64,000 nt of DNA from Luteipulveratus flavus (GTDB taxonomy: Bacteria > Actinomycetota > Actinomycetes > Actinomycetales > Dermatophilaceae). Numbering within the stretch: position 1 is the stretch's first letter; the number at the start of each line of letters is the position of its first letter. Both the position numbers and the translations under genes were made by a program. This document shows, piece after piece, positions 41,227 through 49,966 of the stretch. The stretch is taken from positions 27,229 to 91,228 of the forward strand of contig NZ_JAROAV010000044.1 in the NCBI RefSeq assembly GCF_029439465.1, in the 5' to 3' direction. The notes below the pieces were generated by a model. The model did not search any database. It was not told where the DNA came from and worked only from the letters and a program-made list of their open reading frames with translations.

Positions 41227-42261
41227 ATGACGAGACGTTCTGCTGTGGTTGGTCTGGTGCTCGCCGGCTCCTCCGCTCTCTCCGTGGGGCTGATGCCCGC
41301 GGCGGGCGCTGCGGCCGGCTCCTACGTCGCCCTCGGCGACTCCTACTCCGCGGGTGTCGGCACCCGCGCCAAGGTCGACAGCTGCTACCGGTCGCCGTAC
41401 GGCTACCCCGCGCTGGTGGCCTCGCGATACGGGCTGTCGCTGAGCTATCAGGCGTGCAGCGGCGCGACGACCGCGGACGTCACCAACAACCAGCTCGGTG
41501 CGCTGAGCAGCGGGACGTCCCTGGTGTCCATGACCATCGGCGGTAACGACGTCGGGTTCGCCAACGTCATCACCACCTGCGCCCAGCCGAGCTGGCTGAG
41601 CGACTGCAACGGCGCGATCGCGAACGGTCGCTCCATCCTCACCAACCAGCTGCCCGGGCGGTACGACTCGCTGTTCGGCTCGATCCGCACCAAGGCGCCC
41701 AACGCCAAGGTCGCCATCGGCGGGTACCCGCTGATCTTCAACGGCGAGGACTGCAACGCCCTGACGTTCTTCAGCCCGACGGAGGAGGCCAGCCTCAACT
41801 CCGCCACGAACGACCTGGACAGCCTGATCCGGACGAAGGCGACCGCCCGCGGGTTCACCTACGTCGACCCGCGCTCGTCGTTCTCCGGGCACGCGGTGTG
41901 CGACAACGTGGAGTGGATCAACGGCCTGAGCAACCCGATCGAGGAGTCCTACCACCCCAACCGGGACGGGAACGTCGGCTACGCCAAGCTCTTCGGGCCG
42001 GCGCTGACGGGCACTTCCTACCTCACCAAGACGGCGGCGGCCAAGACGTCCTCGACCGCGCGTACGCGCCACGCCGCCGACGCCGTCCTGGCCATGAACC
42101 TCACCTCGTCGAAGAACCTCGCCAAGGCCCAGGCCGCCGGCGTCTCGACGCGCGAGGTCAAGCGGCTCACCACGATGCTCCGCTCCACGGACGCCGGCAC
42201 GGTCGCCGACGGCCTGGCCGGGCTGAAGCAGCTGGACCGGCAGGCCGCCGCCGGCCGCTGA
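41227..42261 (+). CDS. Secreted SGNH/GDSL lipase-like hydrolase
   Basis: A 344-residue precursor with a clear Sec signal (TRRSAVVGLVLAGSSALSVG, cleavage near AGAAAG). Catalytic blocks: ALGDSYSAGVG (Ser), MTIGGNDVGFANV and EESYHPNRDGN (His). Six Cys match those of the paralogue at 40152 and of Streptomyces extracellular lipases, suggesting three disulfides. A C-terminal region of about 80 residues (KTAAAKTSSTARTRHAADAV) is not part of the SGNH core. It acts outside the cell on ester lipids. The two genes arose by duplication. Confidence 0.93.
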   Translation: MTRRSAVVGLVLAGSSALSVGLMPAAGAAAGSYVALGDSYSAGVGTRAKVDSCYRSPYGYPALVASRYGLSLSYQACSGATTADVTNNQLGALSSGTSLVSMTIGGNDVGFANVITTCAQPSWLSDCNGAIANGRSILTNQLPGRYDSLFGSIRTKAPNAKVAIGGYPLIFNGEDCNALTFFSPTEEASLNSATNDLDSLIRTKATARGFTYVDPRSSFSGHAVCDNVEWINGLSNPIEESYHPNRDGNVGYAKLFGPALTGTSYLTKTAAAKTSSTARTRHAADAVLAMNLTSSKNLAKAQAAGVSTREVKRLTTMLRSTDAGTVADGLAGLKQLDRQAAAGR

Positions 42262-42293
42262 CCGGCGACCTCCTCCCCGGAGGGCATCTCGCG

Positions 42294-42337
42294 CCGAGAG
42301 GACCACGTGACCACCGACGGGCACGTGGTCCTCTCGG
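42294..42337. terminator. Perfect 16-bp hairpin terminator
   Basis: CCGAGAGGACCACGTG (42294-42309) and its complement (42322-42337) flank a 12-nt loop, 32 bp after the lipase stop. Confidence 0.85.
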
Positions 42338-42439
42338 GCTGTCCGGGTCCGGTCGGTCGCGTTGGTGGACGGCGGGTTGCTCGCGCCGAGGTGGCGTGGG
42401 CGAGGATGGTGGCAGCGTGCACCGAAGGAGCCAGCCCTG

Positions 42440-43102
42440 ATGCGCCTGCTGCTGATCCGCCACGGCCAGACCCCGGCGAACGTCGCCGGGTCCCTGGACA
42501 CCGCCCTGCCCGGTCCCGGGCTGACCGACCTCGGCGACGCCCAGGCGGACGCCATCCCCGAAGCCGTCGCCGGCGAGGGGATCGAGGCGGTCTTCGCCTC
42601 GCAGGCGCTGCGGGCGCAGCAGACCGCCGCGCCGCTGGCACGCGCGATCGGCGTACCCGTGCTCGAGCTGCCCGGCGTCCACGAGATCCAGGCCGGTGAC
42701 GTCGAGAAGGCGACCGACGAGGAGAGCGTCCACGCCTATCTCGGTGTGCTCTGGCGGTGGACGCACGGCGAGCTCGACGCGCGGATGCCCGGCGGCGAGA
42801 CCGGCGAGGAGGTCCTCGCGCGGGTGGACGACTCACTGCGGCACGTCGTCGCCTCCGGCGCGCAGGTGGCCGCGGTCGTCAGTCACGGCGCCCTCATCCG
42901 GGTGTGGACCACCGTCCGGGCCGGCAACCTCGCAGCGGCGTTCGCGCGCAACAACCCGCTCGGCAACACCGGCGTGGTCGTCGTCGAGGGCGATCCGGGC
43001 GGCTGGCTGGCGCTGTCGTGGATGGGTTCACCGCTCGGGGGGCCTGGTGTCGACGACGCCGATCCGTTCGACGGGCCGGCCGGCGAGCCGCTGCACGCCT
43101 GA
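42440..43102 (+). CDS. Histidine phosphatase (phosphoglycerate-mutase-like)
   Basis: A 220-residue enzyme with the complete motif set: LLLIRHGQTPANVAGSLDT (His about residue 8), ALRAQQTAAPLA, GGETGEEVLAR with the catalytic Glu, and VVSHGALIRVW with the second His. This matches the cobC/GpmB-like broad-specificity phosphatases. GAAGGAG sits nine to fifteen bases before ATG 42440. Its substrate is not evident from the neighbours. It is more canonical than the family member at 32746. Confidence 0.92.
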   Translation: MRLLLIRHGQTPANVAGSLDTALPGPGLTDLGDAQADAIPEAVAGEGIEAVFASQALRAQQTAAPLARAIGVPVLELPGVHEIQAGDVEKATDEESVHAYLGVLWRWTHGELDARMPGGETGEEVLARVDDSLRHVVASGAQVAAVVSHGALIRVWTTVRAGNLAAAFARNNPLGNTGVVVVEGDPGGWLALSWMGSPLGGPGVDDADPFDGPAGEPLHA

Positions 43103-43244
43103 GGCTGGACCGCAGCGCGCTCGCGTACCGCGGTTCATCTCGTCTCCCTATGGATGTCGTGCGTCCATCCGTGCGGCCCCCGGCGTTCAACGTCGCGGAG
43201 TTGGCTGCCAGCCGCATGCACGACTCCACTGAGGGAGAACACTG

Positions 43245-44660
43245 ATGAGCACTGCACGACTCCGCCGCCGTACGACGCTGGTGGCCGTCGCCGCAGCCGG
43301 GACCCTGGTCCTCGCCGGCGGTTACGCCGTCGCCGGCACCGGCAGCGACCTGAGCCGGCCCGGTGGTGCGGCTCGCCTGCACGGCGACCAGACCCAGGCG
43401 GTCAAGAAGGCCGTCAAGGGCGGCCACGCCCGCAACGTCATCCTGCTGATCGGTGACGGCATGGGCGACTCGGAGATCACCTCCGCCCGCAACTACTCCG
43501 TCGGCGCCGACGGTCGGCTGCCCGGCATCGACGCGATGCCGCTGACCGGCCAGTACACGACGTTCTCGCTGACCAAGGACGGCAAGCCGGACTACGTCAC
43601 CGACTCCGCGGCGTCCGGCACCGGCTGGTCGACCGGCACCAAGTCCTATGACGGCGCGATCGCCGTCGACATCAAGGGCGCCCCGCACGCGACGCTGCTC
43701 GAGCTGGCCAAGAAGAACGGCCTGCGCACCGGCAACGTCACCACCGCAGAGATCGAGGACGCGACGCCCGCGGTCCAGGCCGCGCACGTGACGTCCCGCT
43801 CCTGCTACGGCCCGGCGGTCACGCTGAAGACCTGCCCGACCAACGCCCTGGAGAACGGCGGTCGGGGCTCGATCGCCGAGCAGCTGATCGACACCCGCGC
43901 CGACGTCACGCTCGGTGGCGGCGCCAAGACGTTCGCTGAGAAGGCGACCGCCGGCCGCTACCAGGGCCTGACCCTGCGCGACCAGGCCCAGGCGCGCGGC
44001 TACCAGCTGCCGACGACCGCGGCCGAGCTCGACGCGGTGAGGTCAGCCGACCAGAAGCGCCCGGTGCTCGGCCTGTTCGCCGACGGCAACTTCCCGGTCG
44101 ACTGGTCCGGTCCGGCCGCGACGAAGGACGGCGCCACCAAGCCGGCGGCGCGCTGCACCCCGAACGCCGACCGGCCCGCGACGCAGCCGGCGCTGAAGGC
44201 GATGACCACCAAGGCGATCTCGCTGCTCGACAACGCCAAGGGTTCCCGGAAGGGCTTCTTCCTGCAGGTCGAGGGCGCGAGCATCGACAAGCAGGACCAC
44301 GCCGCGAACGCCTGCGGTCAGATCGGTGAGACCGTCGGCTTCGACGCCGCGGTGAAGGCCGCGCTGGACTTCGCCAAGAAGGACGGCAACACCACCGTCA
44401 TCGTCACCGCCGACCACGGCCACACCAGCCAGATCGTCGAGCCGGGCGTCAACACCCCGGGCCTGACGACCACGCTGCTGACCAACGAGGGCAGCCCCAT
44501 GACTCTCAGCTACGGCACCGCTCCCGAGGGCGGCTCGCAGGAGCACACCGGTACCCAGGTGCGGATCGGCGCGTACGGCCCTCGCGCGGCCAACGTCGTC
44601 GGCCTCACCGACCAGACCGACCTGCACTACACGATCAAGGACGCGCTGAACCTGCGCTGA
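43245..44660 (+). CDS. Secreted alkaline phosphatase (PhoA family)
   Basis: A 471-residue precursor. Residues 1-31 form a Sec signal ([20 protein letters not shown]). The mature enzyme shows the alkaline phosphatase core: [15 protein letters not shown] for metal binding, [16 protein letters not shown] with the nucleophilic Ser, [12 protein letters not shown] and the His in [10 protein letters not shown]. It releases phosphate from monoesters outside the cell. A hairpin closes the gene. No clear phosphate-starvation box was found upstream. Confidence 0.95.
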   Translation: MSTARLRRRTTLVAVAAAGTLVLAGGYAVAGTGSDLSRPGGAARLHGDQTQAVKKAVKGGHARNVILLIGDGMGDSEITSARNYSVGADGRLPGIDAMPLTGQYTTFSLTKDGKPDYVTDSAASGTGWSTGTKSYDGAIAVDIKGAPHATLLELAKKNGLRTGNVTTAEIEDATPAVQAAHVTSRSCYGPAVTLKTCPTNALENGGRGSIAEQLIDTRADVTLGGGAKTFAEKATAGRYQGLTLRDQAQARGYQLPTTAAELDAVRSADQKRPVLGLFADGNFPVDWSGPAATKDGATKPAARCTPNADRPATQPALKAMTTKAISLLDNAKGSRKGFFLQVEGASIDKQDHAANACGQIGETVGFDAAVKAALDFAKKDGNTTVIVTADHGHTSQIVEPGVNTPGLTTTLLTNEGSPMTLSYGTAPEGGSQEHTGTQVRIGAYGPRAANVVGLTDQTDLHYTIKDALNLR

Positions 44661-44672
44661 CCCCCGTACGCA

Positions 44673-44710
44673 CCAGTGCCCCACTCCCGCGGACGGGAGT
44701 GGGGCACTGG
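44673..44710. terminator. Perfect 17-bp hairpin, bidirectional terminator
   Basis: CCAGTGCCCCACTCCCG (44673-44689) and its complement (44694-44710) with a 4-nt loop separate the alkaline phosphatase from the convergent CsbD gene. Confidence 0.9.
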
Positions 44711-44719
44711 CGTGTGTGG

Positions 44720-44893
44720 CTACTTCTTGAAGGCGTCCTTGGCGTTCTCGCCGGCCTTCTTCAGGTCGGCCTCGGTCTGGTCGCCCTGGCCCTCGGCCTT
44801 CAGGCGCTCGTCGCCCTTGGCGTCGCCGAGCGCTTCCTTCGCCTTGCCGGCTGCGTCGTCGGCCGCGTTCTTGATCTTGTCCGTGAAGCCCAT
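44720..44893 (-). CDS. CsbD-like stress protein
   Basis: A 57-residue hydrophilic protein: MGFTDKIKNAADDAAGKAKE, then KGDERLKAEGQGDQTEADLK, the CsbD family pattern of general-stress proteins controlled by alternative sigma factors in several bacteria. GAGAGGAAG precedes ATG 44893. It is convergent with the phosphatase. No function is assigned beyond stress association. Confidence 0.9.
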   Translation of the reverse strand: MGFTDKIKNAADDAAGKAKEALGDAKGDERLKAEGQGDQTEADLKKAGENAKDAFKK

Positions 44894-45085
44894 CAGGTGC
44901 TTCCTCTCGGTAGACAACACCTTCACTATGCGTCAGTCCCGGCCGACATGCCAGGGCGTCGGGGCCGATCCGGGCGTGTCGGTGTGCGGCGCGTTCCGCC
45001 GCCGCTACTCTCTTATCCGTAGTAGCGTTCATCGCGTTGCACCGGGACTCGCCCGGTGCGCGCCAGGAGAGGGAGGAGGCGCCAC

Positions 45086-45409
45086 GTGGACACGAGCCAG
45101 CTCCTCAAGGGAGTGCTGGACATCGCCGTGCTCGCCGTGCTGAGGGAGGGCGACGGCTACGGGTACGACGTCGTCCGGCGCCTGCGGACCGCCGGGCTGG
45201 ACGACGTCGGCGACGCCAGCGTGTACGGGACGCTGCGGCGCCTCTACACGGCGGGCGCGCTCACGTCGTACGTGCAGCCCAGCGACGAGGGGCCGCACCG
45301 CAAGTACTACGCGCTCAACGCCACCGGGCGGGACCTGTTGGAGCGCTCGACCAAGACCTGGGACCACTTCGCCGACACGATGTCGGCCCTGCTGAGGGAG
45401 ACAGCATGA
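45086..45409 (+). CDS. PadR-family transcriptional regulator
   Basis: A 107-residue winged-helix protein of the PadR family: TSQLLKGVLDIAVLAVLREG, the GYGYDVVRRL turn, and SVYGTLRRLYTAGALTSYVQ as recognition helix and wing. GTG 45086 has GGGAGGAGG eight bases upstream. Its stop overlaps the start of the membrane protein (ATGA). PadR/HAAS-protein pairs are common in Gram-positives, controlling envelope or transporter genes. Confidence 0.9.
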   Translation: MDTSQLLKGVLDIAVLAVLREGDGYGYDVVRRLRTAGLDDVGDASVYGTLRRLYTAGALTSYVQPSDEGPHRKYYALNATGRDLLERSTKTWDHFADTMSALLRETA

Positions 45410-46233
45410 GCACGGTCGTCGACACGGACGCGGCCATGGCGTACCGGGAGCGGGTGGGCGCGGCGCTCGCCGACCTGCCGGCGGAGGAGCGTGACGACCT
45501 GCTGGAGGACGTCGCCGAGCACCTGGCCGAGCTGTCGGTCGAGCTGGGTGACCCGTCGGCCACGGTGCTCGAGCAGCGGCTCGGCACGCCAGAGGAGTAC
45601 GCCGCCGAGCTGCGCGCGGCAGCGGGCTTTCAGAAGCCTGCTTCGACCGCCAGGAACGGGCGGGCGCGACTCGCGCTGACGTGTGCCGTGCTTTCGACGC
45701 TCCTGCTGCCCGTCATCTCGGTGTCGTGGGTCATGTTGTCCTACGGGCACCCGTTGGGGCAGTTCCTGCTCGTTCTGGCGATCGGGCTGGCGCCTGCGGC
45801 AGTGGGTCTGATCGTTCTGAGGGGTCGGGACCTGGGCATGGTCGCTCGGCTCCCGGTCTGGCGGTTCGGTGAGCGGACGGTGCGACATGGTGCGGCGGCT
45901 CTGCCCGGGTCGCTCGCGCGGGACCTGCGGGAGGTCGGCCAGCCGGTCTGGTGGGCGCTGCGCGGTGCGCTGGTCGGCGTCGCCGCCTACTTCGTCCTGA
46001 TCGAGGACCGGCCGATGCGGGCGACCGTCCCCCGGCTGGTGGTCCCGGTGCTGCTGACGGTGCTCGCCTCGATCTGGCTGACCCGGCGCTCGCAGCAGGA
46101 CCGGCGCTGGCTCTTCCTCCTGGTCCCGGTCAACGGGGCCGTGCTGCTCAGCCTGGTGATGGTGCTGATGCAGGGCACGTCCTTCTGGACCGGCGGGTGG
46201 TTCGAGTTCCATTCGGGGAGGTACGGCTGGTGA
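45406..46233 (+). CDS. HAAS-domain membrane protein coupled to PadR
   Basis: A 275-residue protein. Residues 10-75 form a HAAS-type signalling helical domain (RVGAALADLPAEERDDLLED, then EQRLGTPEEYAAELR). Five or so membrane helices fill the rest (LTCAVLSTLLLPVISVSWVM and others). HAAS proteins pass signals from the membrane to PadR regulators. ATG 45406 overlaps the PadR stop, so stoichiometric production is expected. Followed by a perfect hairpin. Confidence 0.82.
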   Translation: MSTVVDTDAAMAYRERVGAALADLPAEERDDLLEDVAEHLAELSVELGDPSATVLEQRLGTPEEYAAELRAAAGFQKPASTARNGRARLALTCAVLSTLLLPVISVSWVMLSYGHPLGQFLLVLAIGLAPAAVGLIVLRGRDLGMVARLPVWRFGERTVRHGAAALPGSLARDLREVGQPVWWALRGALVGVAAYFVLIEDRPMRATVPRLVVPVLLTVLASIWLTRRSQQDRRWLFLLVPVNGAVLLSLVMVLMQGTSFWTGGWFEFHSGRYGW

Positions 46234-46249
46234 TGAGCGGTTCGTCGCT

Positions 46250-46297
46250 CAACGGGTGTAGGAACGCGGCGTATGGACCGCGTTCCTACACCCGTTG
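46250..46297. terminator. Perfect 20-bp hairpin, bidirectional terminator
   Basis: CAACGGGTGTAGGAACGCGG (46250-46269) and its exact complement (46278-46297) with an 8-nt loop, between the convergent HAAS and MFS genes. Confidence 0.9.
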
Positions 46298-46306
46298 GGG
46301 GCGGGG

Positions 46307-47593
46307 CTACGGCGTGGGGTGCTCGGCGTCGTACCGGAGGAAGCCGCGCTGCCACATCGACAGCAGGACGACGGCGACGACGCACAGCACGCCGCCGACG
46401 ATCGCCGCGACACCCTCGGAGCTGATCGTCGCGCCCGAACCCGCGACCAGGTCGCCCAGGCGCGGGCCGCCCGCGACGACCACGATGAAGACGCCCTGGA
46501 GCCGGCCGCGCAGATGGTCCGGCGTCGCCGACTGCAGGATCGTCGTCCGGAACACCGCTGACACCGAGTCGCACGCGCCCGCGCAGGCCAGGGCGAGCGC
46601 GCCGAGCCACAGCGCCTGCGCCGAGGAGAGGACGCCGCCGGCGCCCGCGACGGCGAGGCCGAACCCGACGACCGACACGCCCCACAGCGCCACGGACACG
46701 ACGACCGCGAGGCCCTGCCGGCGGATCCGCCCGAGCGGTCCCGACACCGCCATCGACACGATGGCGCCGATCGCGACCGCCGCGGACAGCAGACCGACCG
46801 TCTTGGCGCCACCGCCGAAGGCCAGCGCCGCCACGGCCGGGAAGAGCGCGCGCGGCTGGGCCAGGATCATCGCGCAGAAGTCGGCGAGGAAGGTCATGCG
46901 CACGTTCGGGCGGGTGCCGAGGAAGCGCAGGCCGTCCAGCACCGACGCCAGGCCGGGACGCCGCGCCGGGACGCCCGCGTCCGAGGTCGGGTCGATCTCC
47001 GGCGGGATGGGCTCCAGCCGCAGCAGCCCCCAGATCGCGAACGTGAACAGCACCGCGTCGATGCCGTACGCGAGGACGTAGCCGCCCCAGTCGACGAGGA
47101 CGCCGGCCAGGAGCGGGCCGACGGTCATGGCGATGTTCATCGCGGCGACGGACAGGGCGTTGGCGGCGGGGAGCAGCGCGCGGTCCAGCAGGCGCGGGTA
47201 GATCGCCGACCGGGCCGGGCTGACCACCGCGAAGCCGGCGTTGTAGATCGCGACCAGCACGTAGAGGACGCCGACGTGGGTGTTGCCGAGGACCGCCTGC
47301 ACGGTGTTGAGGACGGACACGGCCCACAGGACCGCGCCGGCGGCGAGCGCCACCCGACGCCGGTCGTGCGCGTCGACCAGCGCGCCGCCGTACAGGCCCA
47401 TGACCACCAGCGGCACCAGCGCGCACAGGCCGACGACACCGACCGCGAACGTGGACCCGGTGATGTCGTACACCTGCAGGCCGATCGCGACGGTGGCCAG
47501 CTGGGCGCCGATCCCGCTCAGCGTGAAGCCGGTGAAGAGCCGGCGGTACGACGCGTTGACGCGCAGCGGGGTGATGTCGAGCAGGAGGGCCAC
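46307..47593 (-). CDS. MFS transporter (EntS/siderophore-exporter-like group)
   Basis: A 428-residue, 12-helix transporter. The opening TPLRVNASYRRLFTGFTLSG and the loop LYGGALVDAHDRRRVALAAG (helix 2-3) match the MFS_3/EntS group of exporters. The central loop (PEIDPTSDAGVPARRPGLAS) is long and hydrophilic. No partner gene suggests a substrate. It is convergent with the HAAS operon and divergent from the 47713 gene. Confidence 0.87.
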   Translation of the reverse strand: MALLLDITPLRVNASYRRLFTGFTLSGIGAQLATVAIGLQVYDITGSTFAVGVVGLCALVPLVVMGLYGGALVDAHDRRRVALAAGAVLWAVSVLNTVQAVLGNTHVGVLYVLVAIYNAGFAVVSPARSAIYPRLLDRALLPAANALSVAAMNIAMTVGPLLAGVLVDWGGYVLAYGIDAVLFTFAIWGLLRLEPIPPEIDPTSDAGVPARRPGLASVLDGLRFLGTRPNVRMTFLADFCAMILAQPRALFPAVAALAFGGGAKTVGLLSAAVAIGAIVSMAVSGPLGRIRRQGLAVVVSVALWGVSVVGFGLAVAGAGGVLSSAQALWLGALALACAGACDSVSAVFRTTILQSATPDHLRGRLQGVFIVVVAGGPRLGDLVAGSGATISSEGVAAIVGGVLCVVAVVLLSMWQRGFLRYDAEHPTP

Positions 47594-47712
47594 ATCGAGA
47601 GGCTAAGCGTGCGTTCGCCCGCGACGATCGTCAGGGCATCAGGTTGATCGTCAGGCGTCGCACGGTGGTCTCGACGTGCCTAGAGTGTGGGGTCGGCCGA
47701 CCAGGAGGATCC

Positions 47713-48192
47713 ATGCCCGGCAAGACCAGAGCCCTCGTGAGTGCACTGCGCTTCGGGGCGAAGTACGGACCGATGGCGTACGAGGCCGCGAAGCACAGCC
47801 GCCGCCCTGCGCAGGCGGTCACGCACGGATCGCTCACCCGAATGGGGGCCAGGCGCCAGGCGCTGCAGCACGCCAGCAGCCTGATCGACGGCTCGGCGAT
47901 GCGGGTCTTCCACGGGGACAAGCAGGTGTGGGTCGTCTTCACCGGGGACCTGCCGGTCGCCACCCACCCGAGGTCGAACGTCCCGATCGCCCAGCTGCTC
48001 CAGCACGCGGACCTCAGCCGACGCGTGTACCCGAGGCCCGCGGTGCCGGCCGCTCGCCAGCTGATGCCCGGTCGCTCGGCTGCGGCCTCCGGTCCGCCGC
48101 GGCCGAGCATGGCCGCGCGCCTGCGCAGGCCGACGATGCGCCGACCGAACCTGCGCGTCCTGCCTGGCCGGAAGCTCCCGCCCGCCTCCTAG
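47713..48192 (+). CDS. Conserved basic protein of unknown function
   Basis: A 159-residue protein with AGGAGG five bases before ATG 47713. It opens MPGKTRALVSALRFGAKYGP and has a central strand-rich segment (MRVFHGDKQVWVVFTGDLPV) followed by PIAQLLQHADLSRRVYP. The C-terminal 55 residues are Arg/Pro-rich and probably disordered. No enzyme motif is visible. It ends a base before the convergent MarR gene. Confidence 0.65.
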   Translation: MPGKTRALVSALRFGAKYGPMAYEAAKHSRRPAQAVTHGSLTRMGARRQALQHASSLIDGSAMRVFHGDKQVWVVFTGDLPVATHPRSNVPIAQLLQHADLSRRVYPRPAVPAARQLMPGRSAAASGPPRPSMAARLRRPTMRRPNLRVLPGRKLPPAS

Positions 48193-48193
48193 C

Positions 48194-48643
48194 TCAGACG
48201 GCCGCGGGGGACCGGTGCAGGAACCCGACCAGGGGTGCGAGCTCGGGGACCTGCTCGGCGTCGGTGAGGGCCTCCTCCAGTACGCGGTCGTACGTCGGCC
48301 GCGCCGTGTCGTACAGGCGGCGCCCCTTGGCCGTGAGCTCGGTGTAGATGCCGCGCCGGTCGTCGGCGCACAGCACCCGGGTGAGCAGGCCGCGGTCCTC
48401 CAGCCGGTTGACCAGCCGGGTAGTGGCGCTGGGTGACAACGCGGTCGCGCGGGCGAGCTGCGACATCCGCATGTGCCAGCCGTCCTGGCGCGAGAGCGCG
48501 TCCAGGACGGTGAACTCGACCACGGACAGCGCGTGCGCGCGGACCAGCTCACGCTCCAGCGCGCCCTCGATCACGCCGTGCAGGGCCGCGAGCGTGCGCC
48601 ACCCCGTGGCCCGGACCTCAACGGCGTCGTCGGCGATTCCCAT
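48194..48643 (-). CDS. MarR-family transcriptional regulator
   Basis: A 149-residue MarR protein: VEFTVLDALSRQDGWHMRMS, recognition helix LSPSATTRLVNRLEDRGLLT, and the wing VLCADDRRGIYTELTAKGRR. ATG 48643 is chosen; the longer start would run into the operator region. It is divergent from an MFS transporter, and nested TTGCA palindromes lie between, so it probably represses the transporter and itself, with derepression by a transported toxic compound. Confidence 0.9.
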   Translation of the reverse strand: MGIADDAVEVRATGWRTLAALHGVIEGALERELVRAHALSVVEFTVLDALSRQDGWHMRMSQLARATALSPSATTRLVNRLEDRGLLTRVLCADDRRGIYTELTAKGRRLYDTARPTYDRVLEEALTDAEQVPELAPLVGFLHRSPAAV

Positions 48644-48663
48644 GGATCCAGCATACCTCCGAT

Positions 48664-48725
48664 TTGCAACATGCCGCGCATGCAACTAACTTTGGGTGAG
48701 CGCTTTTAGTTGCACACGCGTGCAA
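48664..48725. promoter_or_regulatory. Nested MarR operators in the MarR/MFS divergent region
   Basis: Several TTGCA-based symmetric pairs occur: TTGCAA (48664-48669) with TGCAA (48681-48685); TGCAACTAA (48681-48689) with TTAGTTGCA (48706-48714); and TTGCAC (48710-48715) with GTGCAA (48720-48725). Arms are shared, so bound dimers would overlap or exclude each other. Confidence 0.72.
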
Positions 48726-48763
48726 TCAGCGGAAGCGCATCTCGCTCGTCGGAAGGAACAGTC

Positions 48764-49960
48764 ATGCCACTCGGTCTCATCGCCCTCGCTCTCGGGGGCT
48801 TCGGGATCGGACTCACCGAGTTCGTGATCGCCGGACTGCTGTCGTCGGTCGCCGTCGACCTCGGGGTGTCGGTCCCCGCGGCCGGCTACCTCATCTCGGG
48901 GTACGCGCTCGCGGTCGTCGTCGGCGCGCTCGCCCTCACCCCGGTGGTCAACCGGCGGGAGCCCAAGCGCGCGCTGCAGGTGCTGATGGTGCTGTTCACC
49001 GTCGGCAACGTCGCCTCCGCGCTCGCGCCCGGGTACGTGGCGCTGCTCGGCGGGCGGGTGCTCGCCGCCCTCGCCCACGGTGCGTTCTTCGGGATCGGTT
49101 CGGTGCTCGCGGCCTCGCTCGTCGCGCCGGACAAGAAGGCCGGCGCCATCTCGATCATGTTCGGTGGCCTCACCATGGCGAACGTGCTCGGCGTCCCGCT
49201 CGGCACGTTCGTCGGGCAGCAGTGGGGCTGGCGGGCGACCTTCGCCGTCATCGCCGTCGTCGGCGTGATCGCCCTCGCCGGGATCACCGCGCTCGTCCCT
49301 GCGACCTCCGCGGCGGCTCCCCGCCCGCAGCAGCTGCGCTCGGAGCTGGCCGCTTTCCGCAACCGCCAGGTCTGGTTCTCCCTCGGCATGACGGTGCTGG
49401 TCTTCGGCGGCATGTTCGGTGCGTTCATGTACGTCGAGCCGCTGCTCACTCGCGTCACCGGCTTCGACGAGGGCGCCGTGCCGTGGCTGCTGGTGCTCTT
49501 CGGCGTCGGCCTGTTCGCCGGCAACCTGCTCGGCGGCCGCTGGGCGGACCGAGCGCTCACCCGGACGCTGGTCACCTTGAGCCTCGCGCTCGGTGCGGTG
49601 CTGGTGGCGTTCGCCCTGCTCGCCGACAGCAAGCCGGCGGCGATCGCCCTGCTCGTCGCGATGGGCTTCTTCGGGTTCGGCACGGTGCCGGGCCTGCAGA
49701 TGCGGGTGCTCGACCACGCTGCGGACGCCCCGACGATGGCGTCGTCGGCCAACATCGCCGCGTTCAACGTCGGCAACTTCCTCGGCGTCTGGGTGTCCGG
49801 TCTCGCCATCTCCGCGGGCCTCGGCTGGGTCTCGCCGCTGTGGGTGGGTGCTGCCTTCGCGTTCGCCGGGCTGGCCGTGCTGGGCCAGGCCGTCCGGTCG
49901 CAGCGGGCGGACCGCCGTACGCCGTCGGTCGTCGCCGAGCCTCGGCCCGTCGGCTGCTGA
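48764..49960 (+). CDS. MFS efflux transporter (DHA1 / AraJ-CmlR type)
   Basis: A 398-residue, 12-helix transporter opening LGLIALALGGFGIGLTEFVI, the TEF signature of the DHA1 sugar/drug efflux group. The loop NRREPKRALQVLM between helices 2 and 3, and RVLAALAHGAFFGIG in helix 4 (motif B-like), fit. GGAAGGA precedes ATG 48764. The divergent MarR regulator suggests drug or toxin efflux. Confidence 0.9.
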   Translation: MPLGLIALALGGFGIGLTEFVIAGLLSSVAVDLGVSVPAAGYLISGYALAVVVGALALTPVVNRREPKRALQVLMVLFTVGNVASALAPGYVALLGGRVLAALAHGAFFGIGSVLAASLVAPDKKAGAISIMFGGLTMANVLGVPLGTFVGQQWGWRATFAVIAVVGVIALAGITALVPATSAAAPRPQQLRSELAAFRNRQVWFSLGMTVLVFGGMFGAFMYVEPLLTRVTGFDEGAVPWLLVLFGVGLFAGNLLGGRWADRALTRTLVTLSLALGAVLVAFALLADSKPAAIALLVAMGFFGFGTVPGLQMRVLDHAADAPTMASSANIAAFNVGNFLGVWVSGLAISAGLGWVSPLWVGAAFAFAGLAVLGQAVRSQRADRRTPSVVAEPRPVGC

Positions 49961-49966
49961 CGCGGC

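Noticed and set aside
43103..43244. PHO box in front of the alkaline phosphatase gene
   Set aside because: GTTCAT and GTTCAAC words occur, but not at an 11-bp period, so the site is not supported.
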